DNA of 64,000 nt, taken from contig CAKVBX010000001.1 in NCBI GenBank assembly GCA_934725685.1, forward strand, positions 1 through 64,000, read 5' to 3'. Under the pieces are notes generated by a model. It searched no databases. It was given only the letters and a program-made list of their open reading frames with translations, and was not told the origin of the DNA. This document shows positions 1-8,885 of this stretch, in pieces (within the stretch, counting starts at the first letter, position 1; each line of letters starts with the position of its first letter). Origin of the DNA: an uncultured Bacilli bacterium. GTDB taxonomy: Bacteria; Bacillota_I; Bacilli_A; RFN20; CAG-288. The translations under genes and the position numbers were made by a program.

Positions 1-135
1 GAAACAAAAGAAACCATCGTTAGATCATCCTTGGAGACACATGAAGATATAGGGACAAAATCACTGAACAATGACAACATTTTCTTGTTTTTTCGACAAA
101 AAACCAAAATACTGTCGCATTAGAGAGAAATGGAA

Positions 136-164
136 TTGACAGATACTGAATAAAAGGATAAATT
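136..164 (+). promoter_or_regulatory. Promoter of the SDR gene
   Basis: A perfect -35 TTGACA (136-141) is followed by a 17-base spacer and a -10-like TAAATT (159-164). Transcription would begin near 171, just ahead of the ribosome binding site AAAGGGAGG and the start codon at 190. Bases 1-135 show no other gene; 87-104 holds a short AT-rich hairpin of unknown meaning. Confidence 0.55.
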
Positions 165-189
165 ATTCCGAGAAAGGGAGGATATCTTA

Positions 190-957
190 ATGGGTAGATT
201 AGAAGGAAAAGTCGCTCTCATCACCGGCAGTAACTCCGGTGTTGGAGAACAGACCGCAAAGGAATTCGTGAAGGAAGGTGCCAAGGTCGTCATCTGCGCC
301 AGAAGAGAAGAACAGCTCAGCGCTGCCAAGAAGGTGCTCGAAGAGATGGGAGGCGATGTCCTCTCCGTCCGCGCCGACATCGCCAATCTCGACGATGTCG
401 AAAACCTCTTCCACGCCATCGAGGAAAAATACGAAAGACTCGACATCCTTGTCAACAACGCCGGTGTTCTCGACCACAACCTCAATCCAATCGCTAACTA
501 CACCGATGAAGATTTCGACCGCGTCGTCTCCGTCAACGAAAAGGGAACTATGCAGGTCACCAGAAGAGCCCTCAAGCTCATGGAGAAGGAAAACAAAGGC
601 GTCATTGTCAATGTCGCTTCTGTCGCCGGCCAGTACGGCTGCGGAGGTGCTGTCTATGTCGCAACCAAGGGTGCGATGATTGCTCTCACCAAGCATACTG
701 CCATGCGCTATGCCGGTACCGGAATCCGTGCCAATGCCATCTGTCCTGGTTCCATCATCACCCCGATGACTACCAACATGGACCTTGCTGCCGTCAACAT
801 GGCCATGATGGGTCAGATGTCCAAACACGCCGATATCCGTGGCTGCAAACCCTGCATGCCCAAGGATGTCGCCGATGTCATCGTCTTCTTAGCCAGCGAT
901 GAGTCCAGAGCCCTCACGGGTCAGATCATCGTCTCCGACTACGGAGCTGACCTCTAA
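190..957 (+). CDS. SDR-family NAD(P)-dependent oxidoreductase
   Basis: A classical short-chain dehydrogenase of 255 residues, the usual family length. The nucleotide-binding motif TGSNSGVG lies at residues 12-19 and the structural motif NNAG at 89-92. The catalytic set appears as Ser144 in NVASVAG and Tyr156/Lys160 in YVATK. The C-terminal stretch SDESRALTGQIIVSDYG is the common end of FabG/glucose-dehydrogenase-like members. The substrate cannot be read from the sequence: a sugar alcohol, steroid (bile acid) or 3-oxoacyl substrate are all possible. It is a single-gene unit with its own promoter, a strong ribosome binding site (AAAGGGAGG) and a terminator shared with the convergent rlmH operon. 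The fold assignment is firm and the specific reaction unknown. Confidence 0.93.
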   Translation: MGRLEGKVALITGSNSGVGEQTAKEFVKEGAKVVICARREEQLSAAKKVLEEMGGDVLSVRADIANLDDVENLFHAIEEKYERLDILVNNAGVLDHNLNPIANYTDEDFDRVVSVNEKGTMQVTRRALKLMEKENKGVIVNVASVAGQYGCGGAVYVATKGAMIALTKHTAMRYAGTGIRANAICPGSIITPMTTNMDLAAVNMAMMGQMSKHADIRGCKPCMPKDVADVIVFLASDESRALTGQIIVSDYGADL

Positions 958-974
958 GCAATCGGTAATAGCAC

Positions 975-1010
975 AAAAACATCCCGTCATATATCGGCGG
1001 GATGTTTTTT
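975..1010. terminator. Bidirectional terminator between SDR gene and rlmH
   Basis: The hairpin AACATCCCG/CGGGATGTT (978-986 with 998-1006) is flanked by A-rich sequence on the left and T-rich sequence on the right, so it can end transcripts from both convergent units. Confidence 0.85.
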
Positions 1011-1485
1011 ATTTATCGTATTGTTCTCCATGATTTATTTTCAATGCGCGGTAAACCTGTTCAATGACAAGAAGCATCGCCATATAGTGCGTGAACGTCA
1101 TGCTTCCCAGAGAGAAGGAATAATCCGCCCGCTTCCGTAAGGCATCGGAGAGCCCATAGGAAGATCCAACAACAAATACGAGGTTTCCGTTAAAAGCGGT
1201 CCGTTTCTTAATCTCAGCGGCAAAATCCTCGGTCGACGGATTTTTTGCATGGATATCGACAAGGAAGAGACATTCATCCGGTTTGATGATCTTCAGAATC
1301 CGGTCCGCTTCCAAGGAGAGCGCTTTTTCGATTTCCTTGTCACTCGGAGAAGAAGGTAGGTTCTCTTCTGTCACGGATACAAAGGATATCTTTGCATACT
1401 TCGTAAGACGTTTGAGGTATTCGTCCTGTCCATCTTTGATATATTTCTCCCGGCATTTGCCAGGAACAATGAAACGGATGTTCAT
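1009..1485 (-). CDS. rlmH: 23S rRNA (pseudouridine1915-N3)-methyltransferase RlmH
   Basis: A SPOUT-family methyltransferase of 158 residues that methylates pseudouridine 1915 in helix 69 of 23S rRNA on the assembled 70S ribosome. The family is recognised by the GSSYGLS SAM-site loop, the SLGSMTFTH segment and the C-terminal EQVYRALKI followed by a short G..Y tail. The canonical end is YHK or YHR; here it reads YDK, so the usual His is Asp, and the Arg commonly found after MTFPHQ is also absent. Both lie close to the cofactor and substrate site in the family and deserve checking. The gene is last in the gdpP-rplI-dnaB-walJ-rlmH operon and overlaps walJ by 4 bases. Downstream of walJ is its usual place in Bacillota. 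Confidence 0.93.
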   Translation of the reverse strand: MNIRFIVPGKCREKYIKDGQDEYLKRLTKYAKISFVSVTEENLPSSPSDKEIEKALSLEADRILKIIKPDECLFLVDIHAKNPSTEDFAAEIKKRTAFNGNLVFVVGSSYGLSDALRKRADYSFSLGSMTFTHYMAMLLVIEQVYRALKINHGEQYDK

Positions 1486-2240
1486 CGACCGCCTCTTGTC
1501 TCCGTCTTATCGGATGCGGTCTTGATTAGGACTTCCGGAAGGAAACCGAGCTGCCTCTGGAAGACTTCCTCCAGGGTTTTCCTCGCCAATTCCGGCGTGT
1601 TGCATTCATCAGAAAGGTGGGCGAGAATGATTTCCTTGGTTTTGTCTCCTAAAAGCATGGAAAGATAATAGCCACAGTCCGTATTGGAAAGGTGGCCGGT
1701 ATCGGAGATGATACGGCGTATCAGATAGTCCGGCCGCTTAGATTCATAAAGCATCTTCGGATCGTGATTTGATTCGAAGATATAGTAATCGAGATTCTTC
1801 AGATAAGGGAAGACCTTTTCCGGTACGAAGCCGGTATCGGTGATATAGGCAAGAGATTCTTCCCCGTCATTCACCACAAACCCAAGAGTGTTCTTGGCAT
1901 CGTGGCTGAGCGGTATGGGTGTTACGGTGAAAACGGAAATTTGAATCGGCACAAAAGGACGAAGCAAGCGTTCTCCCGAAATGACGCCCTGAACTTTCGA
2001 AAGGGCGGGATTGCCGAAGTAGATTTTTTCTTTCGGAGCATTTTGCACATCACTGGCATGGTCGCTGTGGGAATGGGTAATGAAAAACGCTTCGATATCG
2101 TCAAAGGACTTCTCGTAGTTTTCGATGGCCTTAGAAATCCGTTTTTTGGAGATTCCGAAATCAATCTGGATGCAATGGCCATGGGAAAAGATAAGGGTGG
2201 CATTTCCTTTGCTACCGCTGGATATCACATCAAACTGCAT
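1482..2240 (-). CDS. walJ: WalJ/YycJ-type metallo-beta-lactamase-fold hydrolase
   Basis: An MBL-fold metal-dependent hydrolase of 252 residues. The metal-binding motif HSHSDH is present, with further metal-ligand candidates in the TDTG and H.SN segments, as in YycJ/WalJ. In Bacillota this protein is linked to cell-division and cell-wall homeostasis and to a 5'-3' exonuclease activity, usually beside walK/walR. No walRK is seen here, but the gene is linked to dnaB and rlmH. A start at 2246 would sit one base from the GGAG ribosome binding site. The ATG at 2240 has 7-base spacing and is chosen; it lies just after the dnaB stop. The 3' end overlaps rlmH by 4 bases. Confidence 0.88.
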   Translation of the reverse strand: MQFDVISSGSKGNATLIFSHGHCIQIDFGISKKRISKAIENYEKSFDDIEAFFITHSHSDHASDVQNAPKEKIYFGNPALSKVQGVISGERLLRPFVPIQISVFTVTPIPLSHDAKNTLGFVVNDGEESLAYITDTGFVPEKVFPYLKNLDYYIFESNHDPKMLYESKRPDYLIRRIISDTGHLSNTDCGYYLSMLLGDKTKEIILAHLSDECNTPELARKTLEEVFQRQLGFLPEVLIKTASDKTETRGGR

Positions 2241-2242
2241 GA

Positions 2243-3736
2243 TCATTCTCCAAAAGGCATACCGCCGGGAATGTCATCATCTTCGGCACGGATTGTAAAG
2301 TTGCAATGTTCCTTGTCAAAGATGAATTTAGTCGTTGCAAGTGCGCCTTCTCTATTCTTGGAAAGCATGAGATCGACAGAGGAAATCGGGCTGTATTCGC
2401 CAGGATCACTATCCTGCTGTTCATTGGATTCTCCTGGTTTCTTATCCACACCGACAAAGTAGTCCGGACGATAGAGGAAGAAGACCATATCGGCATCCTG
2501 TTCCAAGGAACCGGAGTCGCGAAGGTCAGTAAGGATTGGTTTATGGTCGTTGCCACGCTTTGCCGAATCACGGGAGAGCTGACTTAAGGCGATGATCGGC
2601 ACTTCGAGCTCCAGGGCGAGTTTCTTCAGACTTCTGGAAATCTCCGCAACCTGGTTAGTTCGGCTGTCGCCTTGCGTATGGCGGCTAGGCTGAATCAGAC
2701 CAAGGTAGTCGATGGCAATCAAGGAAGCCTGAATGTTCTGGCCTTTGATCAGCTTACGGCATTTCGCAGCGATATCCTCGACAGTGGTGCCAGGATTTTC
2801 ATCGATATAGAAAGGGAGCTTCCCTAAGGAATCCATGCCTCTCTGAAGCTGGGCGACTTTTGCTCGCTCTTCATCGTTCTTACAGTCGACAATCAGACGG
2901 TCCGCCGTAGAATCCTGACGAAAATCCATACGGTTGATTTCATCATTGGTAAGGTTGCTCGCCAATTCAAGAAGTCTCATTTCGATGGAAGACGCCTTCA
3001 TCTCAAGGGAGAAGAAGATAACCGGCTTATGAGCTTTGGCGGCATTGTAAAGAAGGTTCAGGACAAAAGCAGTCTTACCGACGGAAGGACGGGCGCCGAT
3101 GATAATGAGCTGACCGGGGTTCCAGCCTTTGGTGAGACGATCTAGTTCCGGATAACCGGACGTGACACCGGTGACACCATTCGGACTGATTCCTTCTTCA
3201 CGGAACCGTTTTGCCTGTTTCACCCATTTATTGACAAGAATCGGCGAGATCTCACTCAGCCTACTCGCTTCTTTGATAGAACGTTCCTTGGCGATTTCAT
3301 TGATCTGAGTCTCCGCCATGCCGATAAATCCACTGACATCATTGATTGGCTGGCTCTGTGCGACATTGACGATGTCCATGCACTTAGAAAGGAATTTCTT
3401 CAGCAAAGCCTTATCCTTGATACGGCGGATATAAGAATCGATAGAGGCGATACGAGCAGTATTGTCGATGATGTAACGAAGATAGTCAATACCGCCGATG
3501 GCTTCGTAAGCCTTGTCATTCTTCAGAGTTTCGACGACCAAAGCCATATCCGGGGCCTCGCCCTGGGAGTTGATTTCCAACATCGCACGATAAACCGCCC
3601 GATTTCTCTGATCAGAAAAATCATCGACCGTAAGGTGCTGAACGGCAGTCAGCATCTGATTCCCAGTATTGTCGACCATGATATTGCCGAGAATAGTCAA
3701 CTCGTTAATATCGACTTCCGTTTTCTCTTCCGGCAT
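2243..3736 (-). CDS. dnaB: Replicative DNA helicase DnaB
   Basis: The hexameric 5'-3' replicative helicase, 497 residues. The N-terminal DnaB domain (about 10-110) mediates primase and ring contacts. The RecA-like domain carries Walker A GARPSVGKT at 214-222, the DnaB H1a-type segment FFSLEM, Walker B around IAIDYLGLI, and the ALSQLSR sensor region. The length is somewhat longer than the 450-470 typical of the family because of a C-terminal extension with Glu/Asp-rich segments. It lies 3 bases after rplI and overlaps the next ORF start, so it is translated as part of the gdpP-rplI-dnaB operon, a conserved order in Bacillota. Confidence 0.97.
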   Translation of the reverse strand: MPEEKTEVDINELTILGNIMVDNTGNQMLTAVQHLTVDDFSDQRNRAVYRAMLEINSQGEAPDMALVVETLKNDKAYEAIGGIDYLRYIIDNTARIASIDSYIRRIKDKALLKKFLSKCMDIVNVAQSQPINDVSGFIGMAETQINEIAKERSIKEASRLSEISPILVNKWVKQAKRFREEGISPNGVTGVTSGYPELDRLTKGWNPGQLIIIGARPSVGKTAFVLNLLYNAAKAHKPVIFFSLEMKASSIEMRLLELASNLTNDEINRMDFRQDSTADRLIVDCKNDEERAKVAQLQRGMDSLGKLPFYIDENPGTTVEDIAAKCRKLIKGQNIQASLIAIDYLGLIQPSRHTQGDSRTNQVAEISRSLKKLALELEVPIIALSQLSRDSAKRGNDHKPILTDLRDSGSLEQDADMVFFLYRPDYFVGVDKKPGESNEQQDSDPGEYSPISSVDLMLSKNREGALATTKFIFDKEHCNFTIRAEDDDIPGGMPFGE

Positions 3737-3739
3737 AGT

Positions 3740-4198
3740 TTATTTCTTTTCCTTCAGCGTGACACGAATGCGAAGTTCTCCGATGACGCCTTTGAAAAGG
3801 TCAATGCGGAGGGTCGTAAGACCGAAGCCGTTGATGATGACATCCTTGTCAATCAGCTGCGACTTGGAAAGCTTGATTCCATAGTTCTTCTCCAAGGCTT
3901 CGGAGGCCTTCTTGAAGGAAATCGTGCCGATCATGTCGCCATTTCTACCTGCGGAAGCCTCAAAAGGAAGGGTGATGGTCTTTAGCTTTTCCGCAAGTTC
4001 TCTCGCCTCCTGCTTTTTCTTCTCTTCGAGAAGACGCTCCTGTTCCTGTTCGATAGCAAACTGCTTCTTTGCCTCTTCGGTATAGAGAACCGCATAGCCA
4101 TTCGGAATGAGGAAGTTTGCACCATATCCATCCGAGACTTCGATGATTTCGCCTCTCTTACCGACTTTTCTGAGTTCTTTCTTCATCAGTACTTTCAT
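3740..4198 (-). CDS. rplI: 50S ribosomal protein L9
   Basis: Ribosomal protein bL9, 152 residues from the chosen start. The N-terminal RNA-binding domain begins MKVLMKKELRKVGKRGE and includes VSDGYGANFLIPNGYA. A long connecting helix (about 45-75, rich in Glu/Lys/Gln) leads to the C-terminal domain with GTISFKKASEAL. An upstream ATG at 4213 exists, but its codons are the GGGAGG ribosome binding site itself, so the real start is the ATG at 4198. It follows gdpP by 14 bases and precedes dnaB by 3 bases. Confidence 0.97.
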   Translation of the reverse strand: MKVLMKKELRKVGKRGEIIEVSDGYGANFLIPNGYAVLYTEEAKKQFAIEQEQERLLEEKKKQEARELAEKLKTITLPFEASAGRNGDMIGTISFKKASEALEKNYGIKLSKSQLIDKDVIINGFGLTTLRIDLFKGVIGELRIRVTLKEKK

Positions 4199-4212
4199 AA
4201 TGTTTCCTCCCA

Positions 4213-6243
4213 TTAGTTAGATTTATTGATTGTTGTCAGATTGTTGATTTTCGCATCTTCGAGATAATCCTTGAGAATACGGTTAAGCATTTCTCGGACC
4301 TCGCCGACATGGGAATGCGTCACGGTCGCTGCGGCAGAAACGAAACGTCCACCTCCCGTTCCGAACTTCTCCATCAAAGAGCCGACATTGATGGTACCAT
4401 CGCTTCTCGCAGAGATCTTGATTTTATCTCCTTCGATTCTTCCGATACAGAAGGAGGCATGCATATCACTGATGGTGAGGGACTCATCGGCAACACGAGA
4501 GAGTGTGACATCCGATACCACTTCATCATCCGGGGACATCGTGACATAAAGGCCCGTATACGGCGTTTCACCGGTATCGAGGATGCTGATCTTCTGGCTG
4601 TACTCTTCCAGATTTTCCTTCATGAAATCGACAACCTTTCCGGAATCCGCACCCCAGTCTTTCAGTTTCGCACTGGCTTCAAAGGTCGCATTCGTCGCAT
4701 GTTCCTTATAGAAATGAGTGTCGAGACAGATACCGGCGAGTAAGAAAGTCGCCGTATTTTCATCAACTTCGATATCACTGGAATTGTAGATGAGGAAAGA
4801 GGTGAGGATTTCACTGGCAGAGGAGGCGGAAGTATCGACATCATAGAAGACGTTGGCATCAGCGACGACACTGCCTGGCTGATGATGGTCGATAACGGCG
4901 ATATTATCGAATTTCTTGGTATATTCCTCAAAAATCGAACGGTTAGGATTACTATGATCGACTAAAAACAGAAGAGTCTTATCGTGAATCAGGGAATTGA
5001 CGTTCTTCATTTCCACAAAAATATCTTCACGATCTGACTTGGGATAGAGTGTTTCAATCGCCAGACGGCATTTTGCTTCGACAAGCTGGTCTTCATAACA
5101 AATTTTTGCATCGACGCCGACTTTCTTGCAAAACAGGCGGACAGCAAGAGCAGCAGCCATGGCATCAAAATCCGCATTGGTATGTCCCATGATGACGACA
5201 TTGCGGTAGTTCTTGAGAATCGTGAGAAGCGAATTGGAAAGTGTTCTGGTCTTGACACGGTTACGGCTAGGCATCAAATCCGTCTTGCCGCCATAATAGG
5301 CTAACGGCTGTCCGTGGTTGTCGACGACAACCTGGTCACCACCTCTAGTCAGGGCGACATCGAGGGCAGAGGAAGCCATGGAGGCAAGTCTTGCATAATC
5401 CGGGAAGCCAAGTGCGATACCCATGGAGATCGTAAAGCCGTTATTCTTGTATTCCTTGGCAATCGTATCGACGATGGAGAATTTTTCCTGTTGGATTTTC
5501 TCGAAGTTTTCTTTCGTGGTGACAAACAGGAAACGGTCGTCTTTGATTTTTCTTAACAGGGCATTGTGATCGGAGGCAAACTTTGTGATTGTCTCATTGA
5601 CAAAGGACTGCATTGCGACAAATTCGACATCATCACCGATGTACATCTGAACATCGGAATAGTTATCGACGGCAATGTAGCCGACTACCGGAGACTGCTT
5701 CTGGTTATAGGTATAAATGTTGGCAAAGTCAGTAATATCGCGGAAAATGAACAATCTCGCCTCCTGAATGAGCTCGACCTCATAGGTTCTGTTTTCATAG
5801 GAGATATGAGGATGGTCCCCGGTGAACTTATGTTTCGGGTCAACAAGCCTTTCTAAGGAAGGAAAACGGCGGTAGATGTTCTGGTCGATGATATCGGAAA
5901 AACGCGAGGCCATGAAATCATTGGCCCAGATGACATTGTTGCTGTGGTCACAAACCGCGAGACCAAGTTCACCAAAATTGTAGGCTTCGTTGATGTCATT
6001 TCCAATGATGGAAGCGGCTTTCAGTTCTGCCTGCCCCTTCTTGTGACGTAAAAAGAGGTTATAGGCAAGGATGAAGATGGTATCGATTGCCATATAGGCA
6101 CCGGTGAGACCGAGTCCGACATAAAAATAGTAGGGAAAATCCGGGAGAAAAAAGGAACAGACGAAGAGCGCAACCAATCCGAGAATTTCAATAAGCAGAA
6201 TCAAGGACAACCATCTGCGTTGTTTTGAAAGAAGATTATTCAT
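4213..6243 (-). CDS. gdpP: Membrane-bound cyclic-di-AMP phosphodiesterase GdpP
   Basis: A membrane-bound DHH/DHHA1 phosphodiesterase of 676 residues that hydrolyses c-di-AMP to pApA, controlling osmolyte transport and cell-wall homeostasis. Two N-terminal membrane helices (about 10-32 and 38-63) are followed by a PAS-like sensor region (about 85-170), a degenerate GGDEF domain and the catalytic DHH/DHHA1 pair. Visible catalytic motifs are GHTNADFD (353-360), VDHSNPNR (428-435), IDHHQPG (451-457) and ICLDTHF (505-511), then the GTGGG substrate loop near 635. The GGDEF site reads RGGDQ, so it lacks the catalytic Glu, as in other GdpP proteins. It is the first gene of the operon; its ribosome binding site is GGGAGG. 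Confidence 0.96.
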   Translation of the reverse strand: MNNLLSKQRRWLSLILLIEILGLVALFVCSFFLPDFPYYFYVGLGLTGAYMAIDTIFILAYNLFLRHKKGQAELKAASIIGNDINEAYNFGELGLAVCDHSNNVIWANDFMASRFSDIIDQNIYRRFPSLERLVDPKHKFTGDHPHISYENRTYEVELIQEARLFIFRDITDFANIYTYNQKQSPVVGYIAVDNYSDVQMYIGDDVEFVAMQSFVNETITKFASDHNALLRKIKDDRFLFVTTKENFEKIQQEKFSIVDTIAKEYKNNGFTISMGIALGFPDYARLASMASSALDVALTRGGDQVVVDNHGQPLAYYGGKTDLMPSRNRVKTRTLSNSLLTILKNYRNVVIMGHTNADFDAMAAALAVRLFCKKVGVDAKICYEDQLVEAKCRLAIETLYPKSDREDIFVEMKNVNSLIHDKTLLFLVDHSNPNRSIFEEYTKKFDNIAVIDHHQPGSVVADANVFYDVDTSASSASEILTSFLIYNSSDIEVDENTATFLLAGICLDTHFYKEHATNATFEASAKLKDWGADSGKVVDFMKENLEEYSQKISILDTGETPYTGLYVTMSPDDEVVSDVTLSRVADESLTISDMHASFCIGRIEGDKIKISARSDGTINVGSLMEKFGTGGGRFVSAAATVTHSHVGEVREMLNRILKDYLEDAKINNLTTINKSN

Positions 6244-6276
6244 AGCACCTCCCGAAACCCAAATAATTATATTCTT

Positions 6277-6285
6277 ATTATATCA
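6277..6285 (-). promoter_or_regulatory. Extended -10 promoter of the gdpP operon
   Basis: On the minus strand the sequence TGATATAAT is a consensus extended -10 (TGnTATAAT) 34 bases upstream of the gdpP start. There is no clear -35, which is normal for extended -10 promoters. It lies between comFC and gdpP, so the two groups need not share a transcript. Confidence 0.55.
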
Positions 6286-6296
6286 AGAACATAGAT

Positions 6297-6965
6297 TTAT
6301 ATAAATACTTGACTTTTTACCTGTATCATTCTTTTCTCGATGTGTTCGTTATCCATCAGAATCACCCCGCGGATGCTTTTTGCACCGGATTCTTTTAAGG
6401 CAGTGAGAGATTGTAGGAACGTATTTCCTGTCGTGAAAACATCATCAAAGAGAACCACTTCCTTTCCTTTCAGATTGTTTTTGCCAATTTCCGTCAAGGT
6501 GATTTCCCCATTCCGATAGCGGGCGAGACCACGGGTATTCTTCTGTTCGACATCGCAATCCTTTCTGAGAGCGGAAAGATAGGGATATCCAGATTCTTGA
6601 AGAAGCAAGGAGAGGTGATCAAATCCTCTTTTCCGAATTCTTTCCTCACTCGACGGACAGAAGACGAAAATGCTGCGATGACAGAACAAAGTGAGAAATG
6701 GACGGAACACTGAAAGAAAACAAGGAGCGAGTTCAACATCGCCGCGCTCTTTATAATTCATTAACCAAGTCTTCATTATTCCATCGTACTCTGATAAAAA
6801 CAAGACTTTGATTCCGCCAATCTTTCTTATTTCCAACTTTTTTATAATTAGAGAAATACATTTATCGCACAGCAGAGGATTCTGTTCCAAAATCCGCCGT
6901 GTTGCAGACAGGCGGATTTTCTCACAGCAGCTCTTACAGTAAATGGGCTTTTCTGTTGTATTCAT
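6297..6965 (-). CDS. comFC: ComFC-family phosphoribosyltransferase-like competence protein
   Basis: A ComFC/GntX-type protein of 222 residues needed in Bacillota for handling incoming DNA during transformation. N-terminal cysteine pairs (CKSCC and CDKC, residues 9-13 and about 33-36) form a probable zinc ribbon. The PRPP-binding signature of type I phosphoribosyltransferases appears as VVLFDDVFTTGNTF near 170-183, with RKRGFDH earlier, as usual in ComFC. The start has a good ribosome binding site (GAAGGAG) that lies inside comFA; the genes overlap by 32 bases, implying coupled translation. Whether the cell is naturally competent cannot be judged from this window alone. Confidence 0.93.
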   Translation of the reverse strand: MNTTEKPIYCKSCCEKIRLSATRRILEQNPLLCDKCISLIIKKLEIRKIGGIKVLFLSEYDGIMKTWLMNYKERGDVELAPCFLSVFRPFLTLFCHRSIFVFCPSSEERIRKRGFDHLSLLLQESGYPYLSALRKDCDVEQKNTRGLARYRNGEITLTEIGKNNLKGKEVVLFDDVFTTGNTFLQSLTALKESGAKSIRGVILMDNEHIEKRMIQVKSQVFI

Positions 6966-8088
6966 GAATCTCCTTCTTCGCTTCCTGCATCATCACAGTT
7001 TCATTCTCTCCGAGAAAATAGACTTTTCCACTGCTCGCATCCATCTTTCTTCCGACTCGACCCGCAATCTGGACCAATGCCGCTTTATCATAGAGTTCAT
7101 GGTCAGCAGCAAAGACGATAACCTGTAGATTTTTCACAGTGACACCACGTTCCAAAATCGAAGTCGTCACAAGGTACTGCAATTCTCCCATTTTGAATTT
7201 CTCGATATCCAATCGTCTTTTCTCCTCTTCCGAGGAGACAAAGCTCCCGCCTTCCAGGAGCGGATTCAGAAATCGGAACAACCGATAGCCAATGTGGATA
7301 GTTGGAACAAAGACAAAAACAGGTTTCCCTTCCATAAGAAACGCTCTCAGTATTCGGTAGACATTATAATAGGACGAAAATGAAGAGGTCCTTTTTATAA
7401 TCGGCTCCGGAAGCGGGGCGTGATGATACCGCTCAAAGAGCGACAAAATCACTCCGTTATCTTTGATTACCGCTTTTTTCTGCTCTTCCGATGGGGTTGC
7501 AGAAAGAAGAACATACTGTCCCCTGACGCTGTGGCGGAAGAAGGATTCCAACACCGGATTTCCACGATAGGGGAAGGCATCTATCTCATCCAGAATCAGA
7601 AGATCGAAATAATTCCGATAACGGTAGAGCTGATGGGTCGTAAGAACAATGATGTCGGCTTCTAGAACAGTAGCATGTTCTCCATAGACAGAGATGACTC
7701 GGGCAGTAGGAAACGCTTCCCGGATTCTCGGGGCAAGATCGATGACGACATCTTTTCTCGGTGTGGCAAAGCCGACATGGAGCCCTGCTCTCAAATAATG
7801 TTCCATCGCATGATAGACAAGCTCCGTCTTGCCGGCCCCTGTCACCGCATGGATGAGAACATTTCTTTTCTCCTTAAGTGCCTCCATGACCCCGTCAGAG
7901 ATTTCTTTCTGTTTCTCGCTCAGCGGATAGGCAAGTTCCAGAGAGATTTCTTTCTTCACGCAAAAGTCTGCATCTGCCTTTCTTCCCTGAAAGGAGATGC
8001 AGGCACGGCAATATAGTTTTCCGTTTCTGGTCCCGATATAACGCGAATCTTTATTTCCGCAAATCGGGCAAACAAAATTGTTTTCCAT
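6934..8088 (-). CDS. comFA: ComFA-family DNA helicase/translocase
   Basis: A superfamily 2 DEAD-like ATPase of 384 residues that drives import of single-stranded DNA during natural transformation. An N-terminal zinc finger uses CPIC (7-10) and CRAC (27-30). Walker A lies in AVTGAGKT (81-88) and the Walker B/DEAD motif is ILDEID. LLSATPS is motif III and QIAGRVGRK is motif VI. It is slightly shorter than the B. subtilis protein. No ribosome binding site precedes the ATG. A -10-like TATATC ends 6 bases before the start, so the mRNA may be leaderless (see findings). Transcription from the thioesterase gene 38 bases upstream is also possible. Confidence 0.95.
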   Translation of the reverse strand: MENNFVCPICGNKDSRYIGTRNGKLYCRACISFQGRKADADFCVKKEISLELAYPLSEKQKEISDGVMEALKEKRNVLIHAVTGAGKTELVYHAMEHYLRAGLHVGFATPRKDVVIDLAPRIREAFPTARVISVYGEHATVLEADIIVLTTHQLYRYRNYFDLLILDEIDAFPYRGNPVLESFFRHSVRGQYVLLSATPSEEQKKAVIKDNGVILSLFERYHHAPLPEPIIKRTSSFSSYYNVYRILRAFLMEGKPVFVFVPTIHIGYRLFRFLNPLLEGGSFVSSEEEKRRLDIEKFKMGELQYLVTTSILERGVTVKNLQVIVFAADHELYDKAALVQIAGRVGRKMDASSGKVYFLGENETVMMQEAKKEIHEYNRKAHLL

Positions 8089-8126
8089 CTACTAGATATA
8101 TAGACGGAAAACGGAAAACAACAAAA

Positions 8127-8885
8127 TCAGATGTTGTCAGAAGTGAAAAAACGTGCCATAAAGGAAAGCATACCATCGCTTTTCTTTCCCATGACCGAAT
8201 AAGAAATGGCATTGAGGGAAGTCTCGATGGTGATGGCATCATGAAGATAACACTCTTTCTCAAAATCGATTTCAAAGACGGAAATCGGAGAAAGAATACA
8301 TTTCTCCTGGGCAATTTTCATATATACCGTATTATTCATATGCTGATTAGAATCGATATCCGAAGAGTGGACGACATACGTGGAATCATAATGAAACTCC
8401 TGATTGGAGAAATCCATTTCATAAAGTCGTTCATCTGTCAGCGGTTCCACGTCATCGATATCAGGGAGCATCTCCCTCAGTTTATTCTGAAAAGCCTTCG
8501 CGGACTGAAGTCTTCTCGTTTCCCGATTCATCAGAACCCAAAGGGAAAGAAGATAAAAGACAGGGTTGCCGCTTGAGTCAACAAGGTAAGCATAGCGGTA
8601 AAGTTGTAATGCACCGGCCATGGTCGGATAGGTGACAAAGGTATAAGTCTCCTCCGGTTTCAGCTTCGCAAGAAAATATCCTTTAATACGGCAGAGGATA
8701 TAGTAAAAACCATTCGCCTCGGAAAACTCTTTTCCCATCCCGAGATGCTCGACATGATTGCCGGCGATTTTCTGGAAGGAGACGAGGAGGTCGGCAATAT
8801 CGACATTACCGAAGGAATCGAACTTCGGCTGATAGGATGTCGTACAGTAATGCAAATCCGTCAAACTCGGAACGATCATATTCAT
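8127..8885 (-). CDS. Acyl-ACP thioesterase
   Basis: A FatA/FatB-type acyl-[acyl-carrier-protein] thioesterase of 252 residues that releases free fatty acids from ACP. It is built of two hotdog domains: the first runs about 10-120. The second begins near 155 and contains DIDSNQHMNNTVYM, which is the family's D-D-N-H-NN.Y active-site signature. The length agrees with bacterial members. The gene starts 4 bases inside the upstream HAD gene, so they are coupled. Together with oleate hydratase at 28 kb it points to active free fatty-acid handling. Chain-length preference cannot be read from the sequence. Confidence 0.9.
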   Translation of the reverse strand: MNMIVPSLTDLHYCTTSYQPKFDSFGNVDIADLLVSFQKIAGNHVEHLGMGKEFSEANGFYYILCRIKGYFLAKLKPEETYTFVTYPTMAGALQLYRYAYLVDSSGNPVFYLLSLWVLMNRETRRLQSAKAFQNKLREMLPDIDDVEPLTDERLYEMDFSNQEFHYDSTYVVHSSDIDSNQHMNNTVYMKIAQEKCILSPISVFEIDFEKECYLHDAITIETSLNAISYSVMGKKSDGMLSFMARFFTSDNI

